A stretch of 64,000 bases of DNA from Chitinimonas prasina. GTDB lineage: Bacteria > Pseudomonadota > Gammaproteobacteria > Burkholderiales > Chitinimonadaceae. Location: contig NZ_BSOG01000007.1 of assembly GCF_030160395.1 (NCBI RefSeq), forward strand, positions 124,001 to 188,000, written 5' to 3'. The notes beneath the pieces are model-generated. The model worked only from the letters and a program-made list of their open reading frames with translations, searched no databases and was not told the DNA's origin. A program made the translations under genes and the position numbers. Shown here piece by piece: positions 53,288 to 62,690 of the stretch (its first letter is position 1; each line of letters begins with the position of its first letter).

Positions 53288-55459
53288 CTAGCGGCCTGCC
53301 AGCTTCGCCTTGACCGCCAGCCTGGCGCGGTGCAGTGCCGGCTCGGTGTAGCCGTTGGGTTGCTTGCAGCCTTCAAACACCAGCTCGCACGCCGCCTGAT
53401 AGGCAATGCTGCCGGCAAAATCCGGCGCCATGGGGTGGTAGAGCGGGTCTGCAGCATTCTGGCCGTCAACCACGGCGGCCATACGTTCCATTGCCTCGCG
53501 TACCTGTGCTTCACTGACGACGCCATGGCGCAGCCAGTTGGCGACATGCTGGCTGGAAATGCGCAGGGTGGCACGGTCTTCCATCAGGCCCACGTTATGG
53601 ATGTCAGGCACCTTGGAACAGCCCACGCCCTGATCTACCCAGCGCACCACATAGCCCAATATGCCCTGGCAATTGTTCTCCAGTTCGCTGCGGATTTCGT
53701 CGGGATGCCAATCGGTGCTGGGGGCCAGCGGCAGGGTAAGGATATCGTCCACCGAGGCACGCGGCCGCAGCTTGAGCTCGGCCTGGCGCTGCGCCACATT
53801 GATCTTGTGGTAGTGCAGGGCATGCAGGGTGGCGCCTGTGGGCGACGGCACCCAGGCACAGTTGGCGCCGGCATTGGGGTGTCCCAGCTTGGCAGCCAGC
53901 ATCTCGGCCATCAGGTCGGGCTTGGGCCACATGCCCTTGCCGATCTGTGCCTTGCCTTGCAGGCCGCAGAGCAGGCCGACATCCACATTGCTGTTCTCGT
54001 AGGCGCCTATCCACTTGGTGGCTTTCATGGCTTCCTTGCGCACCATGACGCCTGCTTCCATGGCGGTGTGGATTTCATCGCCCGTACGGTCCATGAAGCC
54101 GGTATTGATGAAAATGATGCGCTCGCGGGCAGCGCGTATGCATTCTTTCAAGTTGACCGAGGTGCGCCGCTCCTCATCCATCACGCCGATCTTCAGCGCC
54201 AGTGGTTTGAGGCCCAGGGCGGTTTCGACCCGACTGAACAGCTCAACGGCAAAGGCCACCTCGTCGGGGCCGTGCATCTTGGGTTTGACGATATACATGG
54301 AGCCGGTGCGTGAGTTGCGTAGGCTGCCACGGCCCTCAATATCGTGCTTGGCGATCAGGGCAGTGATAGCGGCATCCATGATGCCCTCGAACACTTCCTC
54401 GCCCTGATGCAGGATGGCCGGATTGGTCATCAGGTGGCCCACGTTGCGCAGCAGCATCAGCGAGCGGCCGTGGAGCTTCAACTCACCGCCGTGTGCTGCT
54501 GTGTAGCTGCGATCGCCGTTCATGCGGCGGGTCACTGGCTTGCCAGCCTTGTCGAAGGTGTCTTCCAGGGTGCCCAACATCAGGCCTAGCCAGTTGCGGT
54601 AGACTTCGACTTTGTCCTCGGCATCGACAGCCGCGACCGAGTCTTCGCAGTCCTGTATGGTCGTGACGGCGGCTTCGAGGCAGACATCCTTGACCCTGGC
54701 GGCATCAGTGGAACCGATGGGGTGGCTGGCATCGATCTGGATCTCGGCATGCAGGCCGTGGTGCTTGAGCAGGACCGTGGTGGGGGCTGAGGCATCACCG
54801 CAGTAGCCGACAAACTGACCAGTATTCTGCAGTCCGGTCACCTCGCCGCCCTTTAGACTGACAGCCAGCTTGCCATCGGCCACCGCATATAGGGTGGCAT
54901 CCTTGTGGCTGCCCAGCGCCAGCGGGAAGGTCTCATCCAGAAAATGGCGGGCAAAAGCAATCACCTTGGCGCCACGAATAGGGTTGTAACCCTTGCCCTT
55001 GTCGGCGCCGTCGGCCTCGGGGATCACATCGGTGCCATACAAGGCGTCGTACAGCGACCCCCAGCGTGCGTTGGCGGCATTGAGGGCGTAGCGGGCATTC
55101 TTCACCGGCACGACCAGTTGCGGGCCGGCCAGGGTGGCGATCTCTTCATCGACCCCAGTGGTGCTGATGGCGAAGTCCGGGCCTTCCGGCTGCAGATAGC
55201 CGATTTCGGTCAGAAAGCCCTTGTAGCTGGCAAAGTCAGCCTTGGGATTGGCGCGATGCCATGCGTCAATCTGCGCCTGCAAGGTATCGCGGCGGGCCAG
55301 CAGGGCGCGATTCTTGGGGGTGAGGTCGGCAACGATCTGCTCGAAGGACGACCAGAAGGCATCCGGTGCGATACCGGTGCCGGGGATGATCTCGTTGTTG
55401 ACGAGTTCGTGCAGCTCGCGGGCGATGGCGAGGCTGCCGTGCTGGATACGTTCGGTCAT
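53288..55459 (-). CDS. glcB: Malate synthase G
   Basis: Condenses glyoxylate with acetyl-CoA to malate, the second glyoxylate-shunt step. From the ATG at 55459 the protein has 723 residues, the usual length for type G. The family landmarks are visible: [10 protein letters not shown] near the start, [16 protein letters not shown] and [17 protein letters not shown] in the barrel, [15 protein letters not shown], and [12 protein letters not shown] near the end. AAGGA lies 12 bases before the ATG. The frame stays open, and looks coding, to an ATG at 55744, so an N-terminal extension of 95 residues is possible. Confidence 0.94.
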   Translation of the reverse strand: MTERIQHGSLAIARELHELVNNEIIPGTGIAPDAFWSSFEQIVADLTPKNRALLARRDTLQAQIDAWHRANPKADFASYKGFLTEIGYLQPEGPDFAISTTGVDEEIATLAGPQLVVPVKNARYALNAANARWGSLYDALYGTDVIPEADGADKGKGYNPIRGAKVIAFARHFLDETFPLALGSHKDATLYAVADGKLAVSLKGGEVTGLQNTGQFVGYCGDASAPTTVLLKHHGLHAEIQIDASHPIGSTDAARVKDVCLEAAVTTIQDCEDSVAAVDAEDKVEVYRNWLGLMLGTLEDTFDKAGKPVTRRMNGDRSYTAAHGGELKLHGRSLMLLRNVGHLMTNPAILHQGEEVFEGIMDAAITALIAKHDIEGRGSLRNSRTGSMYIVKPKMHGPDEVAFAVELFSRVETALGLKPLALKIGVMDEERRTSVNLKECIRAARERIIFINTGFMDRTGDEIHTAMEAGVMVRKEAMKATKWIGAYENSNVDVGLLCGLQGKAQIGKGMWPKPDLMAEMLAAKLGHPNAGANCAWVPSPTGATLHALHYHKINVAQRQAELKLRPRASVDDILTLPLAPSTDWHPDEIRSELENNCQGILGYVVRWVDQGVGCSKVPDIHNVGLMEDRATLRISSQHVANWLRHGVVSEAQVREAMERMAAVVDGQNAADPLYHPMAPDFAGSIAYQAACELVFEGCKQPNGYTEPALHRARLAVKAKLAGR

Positions 55460-55870
55460 GCTGGAGAGTCCTTCCCTGTGGCTTGGAAGCGGTCCTGTCG
55501 AGGGTTCGATCGTGATGGCTTCACCGGGATGATGCAGTTGTATGGTTTCTACGCATTCCGCCATCCTGGCCTCGTCCGCTGGGTCGATAGCATCATAGAA
55601 CCAGTTGAGCGACATGGACTTCGGAATACGTGCCTCTACGGTATCGTCGAGGATATCTCCGCCCAGCCAGAGCTCGCACGGTGTGCCGTCGCTGTGTGCA
55701 AGAAAGTTATCCAGGCCCTTGCGGGTGACGATAAAGAAAACCATTGCGTGGTGCGCTGCCTGATTGTCGATGGCGACTGTTGATGGGCGATTGCCGATGG
55801 AGATACGCCGCCCGAACTCGGTGAGCAGGGGCGGCGTTGATCGTGGGCAATCCACTGGCGAGTTGAGCAA

Positions 55871-55975
55871 GGCTCCCCTCCGGCGGGAGGGGGGACTGAT
55901 CAGCCCAGCTGCGCTGGTCTATCCAACCCGGCTTTGCCGGGCATGCGCCATGCCCACACCAGCCTTGCAATCAGG
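55871..55975 (-). other. Short gap between aceA and glcB with two hairpins
   Basis: Contains CCCCTCC/GGAGGGG (about 55875-55894) and CCCGGC-TTT-GCCGGG (about 55926-55940). They could attenuate or end aceA transcription before glcB. No T-run follows either stem, so their role is open. No ORF is credible here. Confidence 0.5.
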
Positions 55976-57274
55976 TCAGTGGAACTGCTCTTCTTCGGTC
56001 GAGCCAGTCAGCGCAGTCACCGAAGAACGGCCACCCTGGATGACGGTGGTGATGTCATCAAAGTAACCGGTGCCAACTTCCTGCTGGTGGCTGACGAAGG
56101 TGTAGCCACGGTCGCGGGCGGCGAATTCGGGCTCCTGCACGCGCTCCACATAGGCCGACATGCCGCGGGCCACGTAGTCCTGGGCCAGATCGAACATGTT
56201 GTACCACATGGAGTGGATACCGGCCAAAGTGATGAACTGGTACTTGTAGCCCATGGCGCCCAGCTCACGCTGGAACTTGGCGATGGTGGCATCGTCCAGG
56301 TTCTTCTTCCAGTTGAAGGAGGGCGAGCAGTTGTAGGCCAGCAACTTGCCCGGATGCTTGGCGTGGACGGCCTCGGCAAACTTGCGGGCAAATTCCAGGT
56401 CAGGCGTACCGGTTTCACACCACACCAAATCGGCGTAGTCGGCGTAGGCGACGGCGCGGCTGATGGCCTGCTCCATGCCCTTCTTGGTCTTGTAAAAGCC
56501 TTCGGCAGTGCGCTCGCCGGTCAGGAAGGGCTTGTCGTTCTCGTCGTAGTCGCTGGTCAGCAGGTCGGCGGCTTCTGCGTCGGTACGGGCGATCACCAGG
56601 GTGGGCACACCGTAGACGTCAGCCGCCATACGGGCGGCGATCAGCTTTTGCACGGCTTCTTGGGTGGGAACCAGCACCTTGCCGCCCATGTGGCCGCACT
56701 TTTTCACCGAGGCCAGTTGGTCCTCGAAGTGCACGCCACCGGCGCCCGCGCGGATCATGGACTTCATCAGTTCGTAGGCGTTCAGTACGCCACCGAAACC
56801 GGCTTCGGCATCGGCCACGATAGGGGCGTAGTAATCAATAAAGCCCTTGTCGCCGCGCTCAATACCCTTGGAGTGCTGAATTTCGTCGGCGCGGCTGAAT
56901 GCGTTGTTGATGCGCTCGACGACCTTGGGCACAGAGTCTACTGGGTAGAGGGACTGGTCCGGGTACATCGCGGCGTATTCGTTGTTGTCGGCAGCCACTT
57001 GCCAGCCGGACAGGTAGATGGCCTTGACGCCAGCCTTGACCTGCTGCATGGCTTGGCCGCCGGTCAGGGCGCCCAGGCAATTGATATAGGGTTCGTTGTT
57101 GACCAGATCCCACAGCTTTTCGGCACCACGGCGGGCCAGGCTGTATTCGTTCTGGACGGAGCCGCGCAGGCGCTCGACGTCGGCAGCAGTGTAGCCGCGC
57201 TTGATACCCTTCCAGCGTGGGTTGGTGTCCCAGTCATGTTGAATAGCGGCGATGCGTTGTTCGCGAGTCGACAT
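55976..57274 (-). CDS. aceA: Isocitrate lyase
   Basis: Cleaves isocitrate to succinate and glyoxylate, opening the glyoxylate shunt. The 432 residues contain the signature KKCGHMGGK with catalytic C193, plus [12 protein letters not shown] before it and [14 protein letters not shown] later. The ATG at 57274 follows GAGGTAAGAG; the 16 codons upstream are not part of the family. glcB follows 516 bases downstream of the stop (105 if its N-terminal extension is included), so the two shunt genes are adjacent but not tightly coupled. A TATAAT box (57460-57465, minus strand) is its likely -10. Confidence 0.96.
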   Translation of the reverse strand: MSTREQRIAAIQHDWDTNPRWKGIKRGYTAADVERLRGSVQNEYSLARRGAEKLWDLVNNEPYINCLGALTGGQAMQQVKAGVKAIYLSGWQVAADNNEYAAMYPDQSLYPVDSVPKVVERINNAFSRADEIQHSKGIERGDKGFIDYYAPIVADAEAGFGGVLNAYELMKSMIRAGAGGVHFEDQLASVKKCGHMGGKVLVPTQEAVQKLIAARMAADVYGVPTLVIARTDAEAADLLTSDYDENDKPFLTGERTAEGFYKTKKGMEQAISRAVAYADYADLVWCETGTPDLEFARKFAEAVHAKHPGKLLAYNCSPSFNWKKNLDDATIAKFQRELGAMGYKYQFITLAGIHSMWYNMFDLAQDYVARGMSAYVERVQEPEFAARDRGYTFVSHQQEVGTGYFDDITTVIQGGRSSVTALTGSTEEEQFH

Positions 57275-57459
57275 ATCTCTTACCTCGTTGGGCGGCGGCC
57301 CCGGCGAGCCGGTGGCGCGCAAATCATTGGGGAGTAGCTCGGGAGGGGCAGACAGATGTTTTGTCTGCCGGCGCCCCGGCTGGATGCTGCTTGGGGCGAT
57401 ATGGACCCGGGTCTGGCATGGGGTGGGCCAGCTAGGGTATTCCGTTACTTGTGTAGTCG

Positions 57460-57465
57460 ATTATA
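57460..57465 (-). promoter_or_regulatory. Likely -10 box of the aceA promoter
   Basis: The minus strand reads TATAAT exactly. No good -35 lies 16-18 bases upstream, so transcription may depend on an activator. It would give a leader of about 180 bases before the aceA ATG. Confidence 0.45.
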
Positions 57466-57474
57466 AGGAGTTTC

Positions 57475-57651
57475 ATGTGCAGTGCACCATATTTTTCAAA
57501 CGAGCGTCTGATTTATATGAAATCACAACAGCAGCGTGGTGGTGAGGAGACAGCTGTTGTGGGTTTGCGCATGCTGCGCAGCGCCCTGGGCAGCCGGCTG
57601 GTGGGGGCGATGGGCGGCGAGCCTTGTTCGGGGTGCAAGCGGCTTGCATGA
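57475..57651 (+). CDS. Candidate 58-residue ORF upstream of grpE
   Basis: ATAAGGAG lies just before the ATG at 57475, an excellent ribosome site. The 58-codon frame starts MCSAPYFSNERL and ends CSGCKRLA at a TGA (57649-57651), a few bases before the heat-shock-type promoter of grpE. Two Cys pairs sit near the ends. It is too short to judge by composition, and no family was recognised. It could be a small regulatory protein or a chance frame. Confidence 0.35.
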   Translation: MCSAPYFSNERLIYMKSQQQRGGEETAVVGLRMLRSALGSRLVGAMGGEPCSGCKRLA

Positions 57652-57656
57652 GAGGG

Positions 57657-57682
57657 CTTGAAATCCCAATAACCATCCTCAT
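57657..57682 (+). promoter_or_regulatory. Sigma-32-type promoter of grpE
   Basis: CTTGAAA (57657-57663) and CCTCAT (57677-57682) are 13 bases apart. They match the heat-shock consensus CTTGAAA ... CCCCAT with one change in the -10. They lie 31 bases upstream of the grpE ATG, giving a short leader. Control by RpoH is established for grpE/dnaK in many proteobacteria; here it is read from the motif. Confidence 0.75.
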
Positions 57683-57713
57683 CTTGTGGGCTATCGCTTC
57701 AGGAGATAGCACT

Positions 57714-58277
57714 ATGCAACAGGAAAACCAGACCGAAAACCCCATCGAAAGCCAGCAGGATCAGGCGTTTGAGCAGGATGCTGCAGCGCTTGAGCGCGAA
57801 GAGCCCGTCGCTGCCGAGAGCCTGGAGGCCCAGGTGGCAGCGCTGGAGGCCAAGGTGGCTGAACTGCAGACTGCACTGCTGTATGGCAAGGCAGAGACCG
57901 AAAATATCCGCCGCCGTGCCCAGGAAGATGTGGCCGCCGCGCATAAGTACTCGGTAGGCAAGTTCGCCAGCGAACTGCTGATCGTGAAGGACTGCCTGGA
58001 GATGGCGCTGAAGGACAACTCCAGCATAGAGAACATCAAGATGGGCGTGGACATGACGCTGCGCAACCTCAGCGGTGCGTTCGACAAGTTCCAGGTCAAG
58101 GAAATCGACCCGCAGGCCGGTGACAAATTGGATCCGCACAAGCACCAGGCCATGAGTGCCGTGGAGGCCGAGCAGGAAGCCAATACCGTGGTGAGCGTGA
58201 TGCAAAAGGGCTACGTGATTGCCGATCGCATCCTGCGGCCCGCCATGGTGGTGGTCGCCAAGGCCAAGGCCGAGTAA
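57714..58277 (+). CDS. grpE: GrpE, nucleotide exchange factor of DnaK
   Basis: Homodimeric co-chaperone that releases ADP from DnaK. The 187 residues have an acidic, disordered head (ENQTENPIESQQDQAFEQDA), a long coiled coil (about 40-90) and the beta-wing domain with MQKGYVIADRILRPAMV, the family signature. The ATG at 57714 follows AGGAG. dnaK follows after 139 bases and dnaJ further on, the conserved grpE-dnaK-dnaJ order. Confidence 0.96.
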   Translation: MQQENQTENPIESQQDQAFEQDAAALEREEPVAAESLEAQVAALEAKVAELQTALLYGKAETENIRRRAQEDVAAAHKYSVGKFASELLIVKDCLEMALKDNSSIENIKMGVDMTLRNLSGAFDKFQVKEIDPQAGDKLDPHKHQAMSAVEAEQEANTVVSVMQKGYVIADRILRPAMVVVAKAKAE

Positions 58278-58416
58278 GGCCTGAGTCGGGAAGGACTGGC
58301 CATGTGCCGGTGTGCAGACAATCTCACTTGAAACCTGCTGCACCATCCCCACTTAGCTAACAAGGTTATACAAATTCCAGCCGGCCAAGCCGGCAAGTTA
58401 TTGAGAGGACTACAAA

Positions 58417-60339
58417 ATGGGCAAGATCATCGGTATTGACCTGGGCACCACCAACTCCTGCGTGGCCGTGCTGGAAGGTGGCAACGTCAAGGTAATCGAA
58501 AACGCAGAGGGTGCTCGCACCACGCCGTCCATCATCGGCTACACCAATGACGACGAAATTCTGGTTGGCGCTCCGGCCAAGCGGCAGGCGGTGACCAACC
58601 CCCGCAACACGCTGTATGCCGTGAAGCGCCTGATCGGCCGCAAGTTTGAAGAGAAGGAAGTGCAGAAGGACATCGACCTGATGCCTTACACCATCTCGCG
58701 CGCCGACAACGGCGATGCCTGGGTGGAGGTGAAGGGCAAGAAGATGGCGCCGCCGCAGATCAGCGCTGAAGTGCTGCGCAAGATGAAGAAGACCGCCGAA
58801 GATTATCTGGGCGAGGAAGTGACCGAGGCCGTGATTACCGTGCCGGCCTACTTCAATGACAGCCAGCGCCAGGCCACCAAGGATGCCGGCCGCATTGCCG
58901 GCCTGGAAGTGAAGCGCATCATCAACGAGCCTACCGCTGCTGCGCTGGCTTTCGGCCTGGACAAGAAGGAAAAGGGCGACACCAAGATTGCAGTCTATGA
59001 CCTGGGTGGCGGTACTTTTGATATCTCCATCATCGAGATTGCCGATGTGGACGGCGACAAGCAGTTCGAAGTGCTGGCGACCAATGGCGATACCTTCCTG
59101 GGTGGCGAAGACTTTGACCAGCGCCTGATCGACTACATCGTGACCGAGTTCAAGAAGGAACAAGGCATCGATCTGAAGAACGACGTGATGGCGCTGCAAC
59201 GCCTGAAGGAAGCTGCCGAAAAGGCCAAGATCGAACTGTCGTCGACCAGCCAGACCGAGATCAACCTGCCCTATGTGACCATGGACGCCACCGGCCCCAA
59301 GCACTTGGCCATGAAGATCAGCCGCGCCAAGTTCGAGAGCCTGGTGGAAGATCTGGTCGAGCGTTCGATCGAACCTTGTCGTATTGCGCTGAAGGATGCC
59401 GGCCTTAAGGTGACCGACATTGATGACGTGATCCTGGTTGGCGGTCAGACCCGTATGCCCAAGGTCATCGACAAGGTGAAGGAATTCTTCGGCAAGGAAG
59501 CCCGCCGCGATGTGAACCCGGACGAAGCCGTTGCTGTGGGTGCAGCCATCCAGGGTTCGGTGCTGTCGGGCGACCGCAAGGACGTGCTGCTGCTGGATGT
59601 GAGCCCGCTGAGCCTGGGTATCGAAACTCTGGGCGGCGTGATGACCAAGCTGATCCAGAAGAACACTACCATCCCGACCAAGGCGTCGCAGGTGTTCTCT
59701 ACCGCCGATGACAATCAGAGCGCTGTGACCATTCACGTGCTGCAGGGCGAGCGCGAGAAGGCGGCTGCCAACAAGTCGCTGGGCCAGTTCAATCTGGAGG
59801 GTATCCCCAGCGCTGCCCGTGGTGTGCCGCAGATCGAGGTGGAGTTCAACATCGACGCCAACGGCATTCTGCATGTGTCGGCCAAGGACAAGGCGACCGG
59901 CAAGGCCAATAACATCACCATCAAGGCCAATTCCGGCCTGAGCGAAGAAGAAATTCAGCGCATGGTGAAGGACGCCGAAGCCAACGCCGAAGAAGACAAG
60001 AAGCTGACCGAACTGGTGGGTGCACGCAACCAGCTGGAAAGCCTGATCCACTCGGTGAAGAAATCGTTGGGCGAATTCGGTGACAAGATTGCCGCCGATG
60101 AGAAGGCCGCCATCGAAACCGCCCTGACCGAAGCCGAAGGCGTCGTGAAGGGTGATGACAAGGCCGCCATTGATGCCAAGTCCGAAGCGCTGATGAGCGC
60201 CTCGCACAAGCTGGCCGAGAAGATGTACGCCGCCCAGCAAGGCGCAGAAGGTGCCGAAGCACCGGCTGGCGAGGCCAAGAAGGACGACAGCAATGTGGTG
60301 GATGCCGAGTTCACCGAAGTGAAGGACGACAAGCAGTAA
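58417..60339 (+). CDS. dnaK: Chaperone DnaK (Hsp70)
   Basis: ATP-driven chaperone that binds exposed hydrophobic segments of proteins. The 640 residues start [18 protein letters not shown], contain [14 protein letters not shown] and [11 protein letters not shown] (ATPase signatures 2 and 3), a linker near residue 390 ([15 protein letters not shown]), the substrate-binding half and the [12 protein letters not shown] tail. Codon use strongly favours ATC/ATT for Ile, unlike many genes around it, as expected of a highly expressed gene. Confidence 0.98.
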   Translation: MGKIIGIDLGTTNSCVAVLEGGNVKVIENAEGARTTPSIIGYTNDDEILVGAPAKRQAVTNPRNTLYAVKRLIGRKFEEKEVQKDIDLMPYTISRADNGDAWVEVKGKKMAPPQISAEVLRKMKKTAEDYLGEEVTEAVITVPAYFNDSQRQATKDAGRIAGLEVKRIINEPTAAALAFGLDKKEKGDTKIAVYDLGGGTFDISIIEIADVDGDKQFEVLATNGDTFLGGEDFDQRLIDYIVTEFKKEQGIDLKNDVMALQRLKEAAEKAKIELSSTSQTEINLPYVTMDATGPKHLAMKISRAKFESLVEDLVERSIEPCRIALKDAGLKVTDIDDVILVGGQTRMPKVIDKVKEFFGKEARRDVNPDEAVAVGAAIQGSVLSGDRKDVLLLDVSPLSLGIETLGGVMTKLIQKNTTIPTKASQVFSTADDNQSAVTIHVLQGEREKAAANKSLGQFNLEGIPSAARGVPQIEVEFNIDANGILHVSAKDKATGKANNITIKANSGLSEEEIQRMVKDAEANAEEDKKLTELVGARNQLESLIHSVKKSLGEFGDKIAADEKAAIETALTEAEGVVKGDDKAAIDAKSEALMSASHKLAEKMYAAQQGAEGAEAPAGEAKKDDSNVVDAEFTEVKDDKQ

Positions 60340-60478
60340 GCGTGAAGTGGAAGAGACCGGCGAGGGTGCTGGGCCAGGGGCTGGCAGTGGTTTGCCGACG
60401 CTTGGCCTGAACCAGGCTACCGCTGGTACTTTTCCGGGTGGGGTGCAGTTGGCCTTACCTTCTGGATAGGGCATGCTG

Positions 60479-60518
60479 CCGTGTCCCACCGCCCGATAAT
60501 CTGGGCTGGTGGACACGG
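60479..60518 (+). other. Long imperfect hairpin between dnaK and dnaJ
   Basis: CCGTGTCC and GGACACGG pair exactly, with GCCC/GGGC stacked inside. No T-run follows, so it is not a standard terminator. It lies 114 bases before the dnaJ ATG, in a 292-base gap that has no gene. It could partly attenuate or protect the transcript. Confidence 0.55.
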
Positions 60519-60631
60519 CAAAGTGCCGAAGAGGCGTAGCGCTGTCCTGGGTGCGCCGGGTACTGTCAGCCGCAGAGCAGCCGGATTTCTGGCTGTTTTA
60601 GTTTCACACTTCACGTTATGCAAATCTGATC

Positions 60632-61756
60632 ATGGCAAAAAAAGACTTTTACGAGATTCTGGGTGTCAACCGGGACGCCAGCGATGAGGACATCAAGAAG
60701 TCCTATCGCAAGCTGGCGATGAAGTACCACCCAGATCGCAATCCCGACAGCAAGGATGCTGAAGACAAGTTCAAGGAGGCCAAGGAGGCTTACGAGATAC
60801 TGTCCGACGGCCAGAAGCGGGCTGCCTATGACCAGTATGGCCACGCCGGGGTAGACCCGCAGGCCGGCATGGGTGGTGGTGGCTTTGGCGGCGGCGGCTT
60901 TGCCGATGCCTTTGGCGACATCTTTGGCGATATCTTCGGTGGCGGCGGCCGTGGTGGCCGATCCAATGTGTATCGCGGTTCTGACTTGCGTTACAACCTT
61001 GAAATCAGCCTCGAGGAGGCCGCGCGCGGCACCGAGACCAAGATCAAGATTCCTTCGCACGAGGAATGCGATACCTGTCATGGTTCCGGCGCCAAGCCCG
61101 GCACACAGGCCAAGACCTGCGGTACTTGCGGCGGTCATGGGCAGGTTCGGGTGCAGCAGGGTTTCTTCAGCCTGCAGCAGACCTGCCCCACCTGTCACGG
61201 CAGTGGCAAGGTCATACCCGATCCATGCCGTGCCTGTAATGGTCAGGGACGGGTCAAGACCTACAAGACCCTGAACGTGAAGATACAGGCCGGTCTGGAT
61301 GAGGGCGACCGTATCCGCCTGAGCGGCGAGGGTGAGCCTGGCGTCAATGGCGGCCCACCGGGCGACCTGTATGTGGTTATTCACCTCAAGGCGCACGGCG
61401 TGTTCGAGCGTGAAGGCAACGATCTGCATTGCGAAATGCCGATCAGCTTTGCGACTGCCGCGCTGGGCGGCGAGATCGAGATACCCACGCTGGATGGTGC
61501 GGTCAAGCTCAAGATACCAGCGGAGACCCAGACTGGCGCGGTCTTCCGCCTGCGCGGCAAGGGTATCAAGGGCGTGCGTAGCGCCATTACCGGCGATTTG
61601 ATGTGCCATGTGGTGGTGGAGACGCCGGTCAAGCTGACCGAACGACAGCGCGAGCTGCTGCGCGAGTTCGAGAACATCAGCCTGGAGGACGACGCCAAGC
61701 ACAATCCACGAGCCAACTCCTGGATGGACAAGGTGAAGGATTTCTTCTCCAACTGA
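60632..61756 (+). CDS. dnaJ: Co-chaperone DnaJ
   Basis: Stimulates DnaK ATPase and delivers substrates. The 374 residues have the J-domain with HPD at 33-35, a Gly/Phe-rich stretch (about 75-110), four zinc-binding CxxCxGxG repeats ([32 protein letters not shown]) and the C-terminal beta domains. The ribosome site is weak. A terminator follows the stop, closing the grpE-dnaK-dnaJ cluster. Confidence 0.97.
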   Translation: MAKKDFYEILGVNRDASDEDIKKSYRKLAMKYHPDRNPDSKDAEDKFKEAKEAYEILSDGQKRAAYDQYGHAGVDPQAGMGGGGFGGGGFADAFGDIFGDIFGGGGRGGRSNVYRGSDLRYNLEISLEEAARGTETKIKIPSHEECDTCHGSGAKPGTQAKTCGTCGGHGQVRVQQGFFSLQQTCPTCHGSGKVIPDPCRACNGQGRVKTYKTLNVKIQAGLDEGDRIRLSGEGEPGVNGGPPGDLYVVIHLKAHGVFEREGNDLHCEMPISFATAALGGEIEIPTLDGAVKLKIPAETQTGAVFRLRGKGIKGVRSAITGDLMCHVVVETPVKLTERQRELLREFENISLEDDAKHNPRANSWMDKVKDFFSN

Positions 61757-61781
61757 TCTGCCTGCCAGCGTTCACTGCCCA

Positions 61782-61813
61782 CAGATAGCCGCAGATTGCG
61801 GCTATCTGCTTTT
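61782..61813 (+). terminator. Terminator after dnaJ
   Basis: CAGATAGCCGCA and TGCGGCTATCTG form a perfect 12-bp stem with a GAT loop, followed by CTTTTC. It lies 25 bases after the dnaJ stop. Confidence 0.9.
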
Positions 61814-61850
61814 CTGCGAGCCACCAAGGGCAACCACAGGCCGGCCTCGT

Positions 61851-61878
61851 TTGACTATTTGTTGCAGCGCGATAGAAT
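61851..61878 (+). promoter_or_regulatory. Sigma-70-type promoter of the small barrel gene
   Basis: TTGACT (61851-61856) and TAGAAT (61873-61878) are separated by 16 bases. It would start transcription near 61885, giving a leader of about 87 bases before the ATG at 61972. Confidence 0.75.
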
Positions 61879-61971
61879 CGCCGCCCCCGACGGGGCTAGG
61901 TCTACGCAATGGCGAAGATGCTGGTACTCGTCAGGCACCTACCTATACCTATGCAAAAAAGAGGCATAACT

Positions 61972-62511
61972 ATGAAGAAACAATTTACCCTGATCGCACT
62001 GTCCGCCGCTCTGGCTGCGCCAGCCTTCGCCAATGGCTTCTATGTGGGGGCTGACATGGGCCGCACCAAGCTGGAAGTCTCCGACGACATGATCGGTGGC
62101 CATCGCTATGACGACAGCTGGGCGCTGTCTGGTGGCTATCAATTCAATGACCATATTGCAGCAGAGCTGAGCTATCGCAGTCTGAGCAAGTTCAATCAGC
62201 AATACGGTAACTGGGGCGTTAAGCACAAGTTGAGCGCTGTGGAAGCATCGGCAGTCGGTTCCTTCCCGCTGTCCGATAAGTTCGCGCTGTTTGGCCGCGT
62301 GGGTGTGGTGCATGTCAAAGCCAAGAACTCGATAGTGGACGGTTCGACTATCGAAGTGGAATCGGAAAGCAAGAACAGGGGCATGCTGGGTTTTGGTGTT
62401 CGTTACTCGGTCACCCAGAATGTCGGCCTGCGCAGCGAATACATCCGCTACGCCAAGATGGACGACGTGGCTATCTCGACCCTCACCTTCGGTGCAGACT
62501 ACCGCTTCTGA
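61972..62511 (+). CDS. Small OmpA-like outer-membrane barrel protein
   Basis: A 179-residue protein with signal peptide (LIALSAALAAPAFA), then FYVGADMG and eight probable strands ending in FGADYRF, with the terminal Phe recognised by BAM. The pattern (YVGADMG, GGYQFNDHIAAELSYR, GFGVRYSVTQNVGLRSEY) is that of the OmpA-like transmembrane domain family. It has no peptidoglycan-binding domain. The ATG at 61972 follows AGAGG; two upstream ATGs in frame lack ribosome sites. It has its own promoter and terminator. Confidence 0.88.
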   Translation: MKKQFTLIALSAALAAPAFANGFYVGADMGRTKLEVSDDMIGGHRYDDSWALSGGYQFNDHIAAELSYRSLSKFNQQYGNWGVKHKLSAVEASAVGSFPLSDKFALFGRVGVVHVKAKNSIVDGSTIEVESESKNRGMLGFGVRYSVTQNVGLRSEYIRYAKMDDVAISTLTFGADYRF

Positions 62512-62532
62512 TAGGTAGTCGCTTCGGTTAGG

Positions 62533-62557
62533 AAAAGCACCTGCGGGTGCTTTTTTT
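62533..62557 (+). terminator. Terminator after the small barrel gene
   Basis: AAAAGCACC and GGTGCTTTT pair around TGCG and run into a seven-T stretch. It lies 22 bases after the stop. Confidence 0.92.
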
Positions 62558-62690
62558 ACGCCTGTTGCATGCAGCGCACGGCGGGCTGCCGGATGTGACA
62601 TTTGTCAGCTACAAGTCGTGACAGGGGACACTGGGACAGGCAAGGTGGCGGCCGAATAATGGTGACGTTGCCTACAAAGAGGAGTCACAG

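Noticed and set aside
58366-60516. 716-codon minus-strand open frame opposite dnaK
   Set aside because: Antisense shadow of a highly conserved gene in GC-rich DNA; His/Gln/Gly-rich with no domain features.
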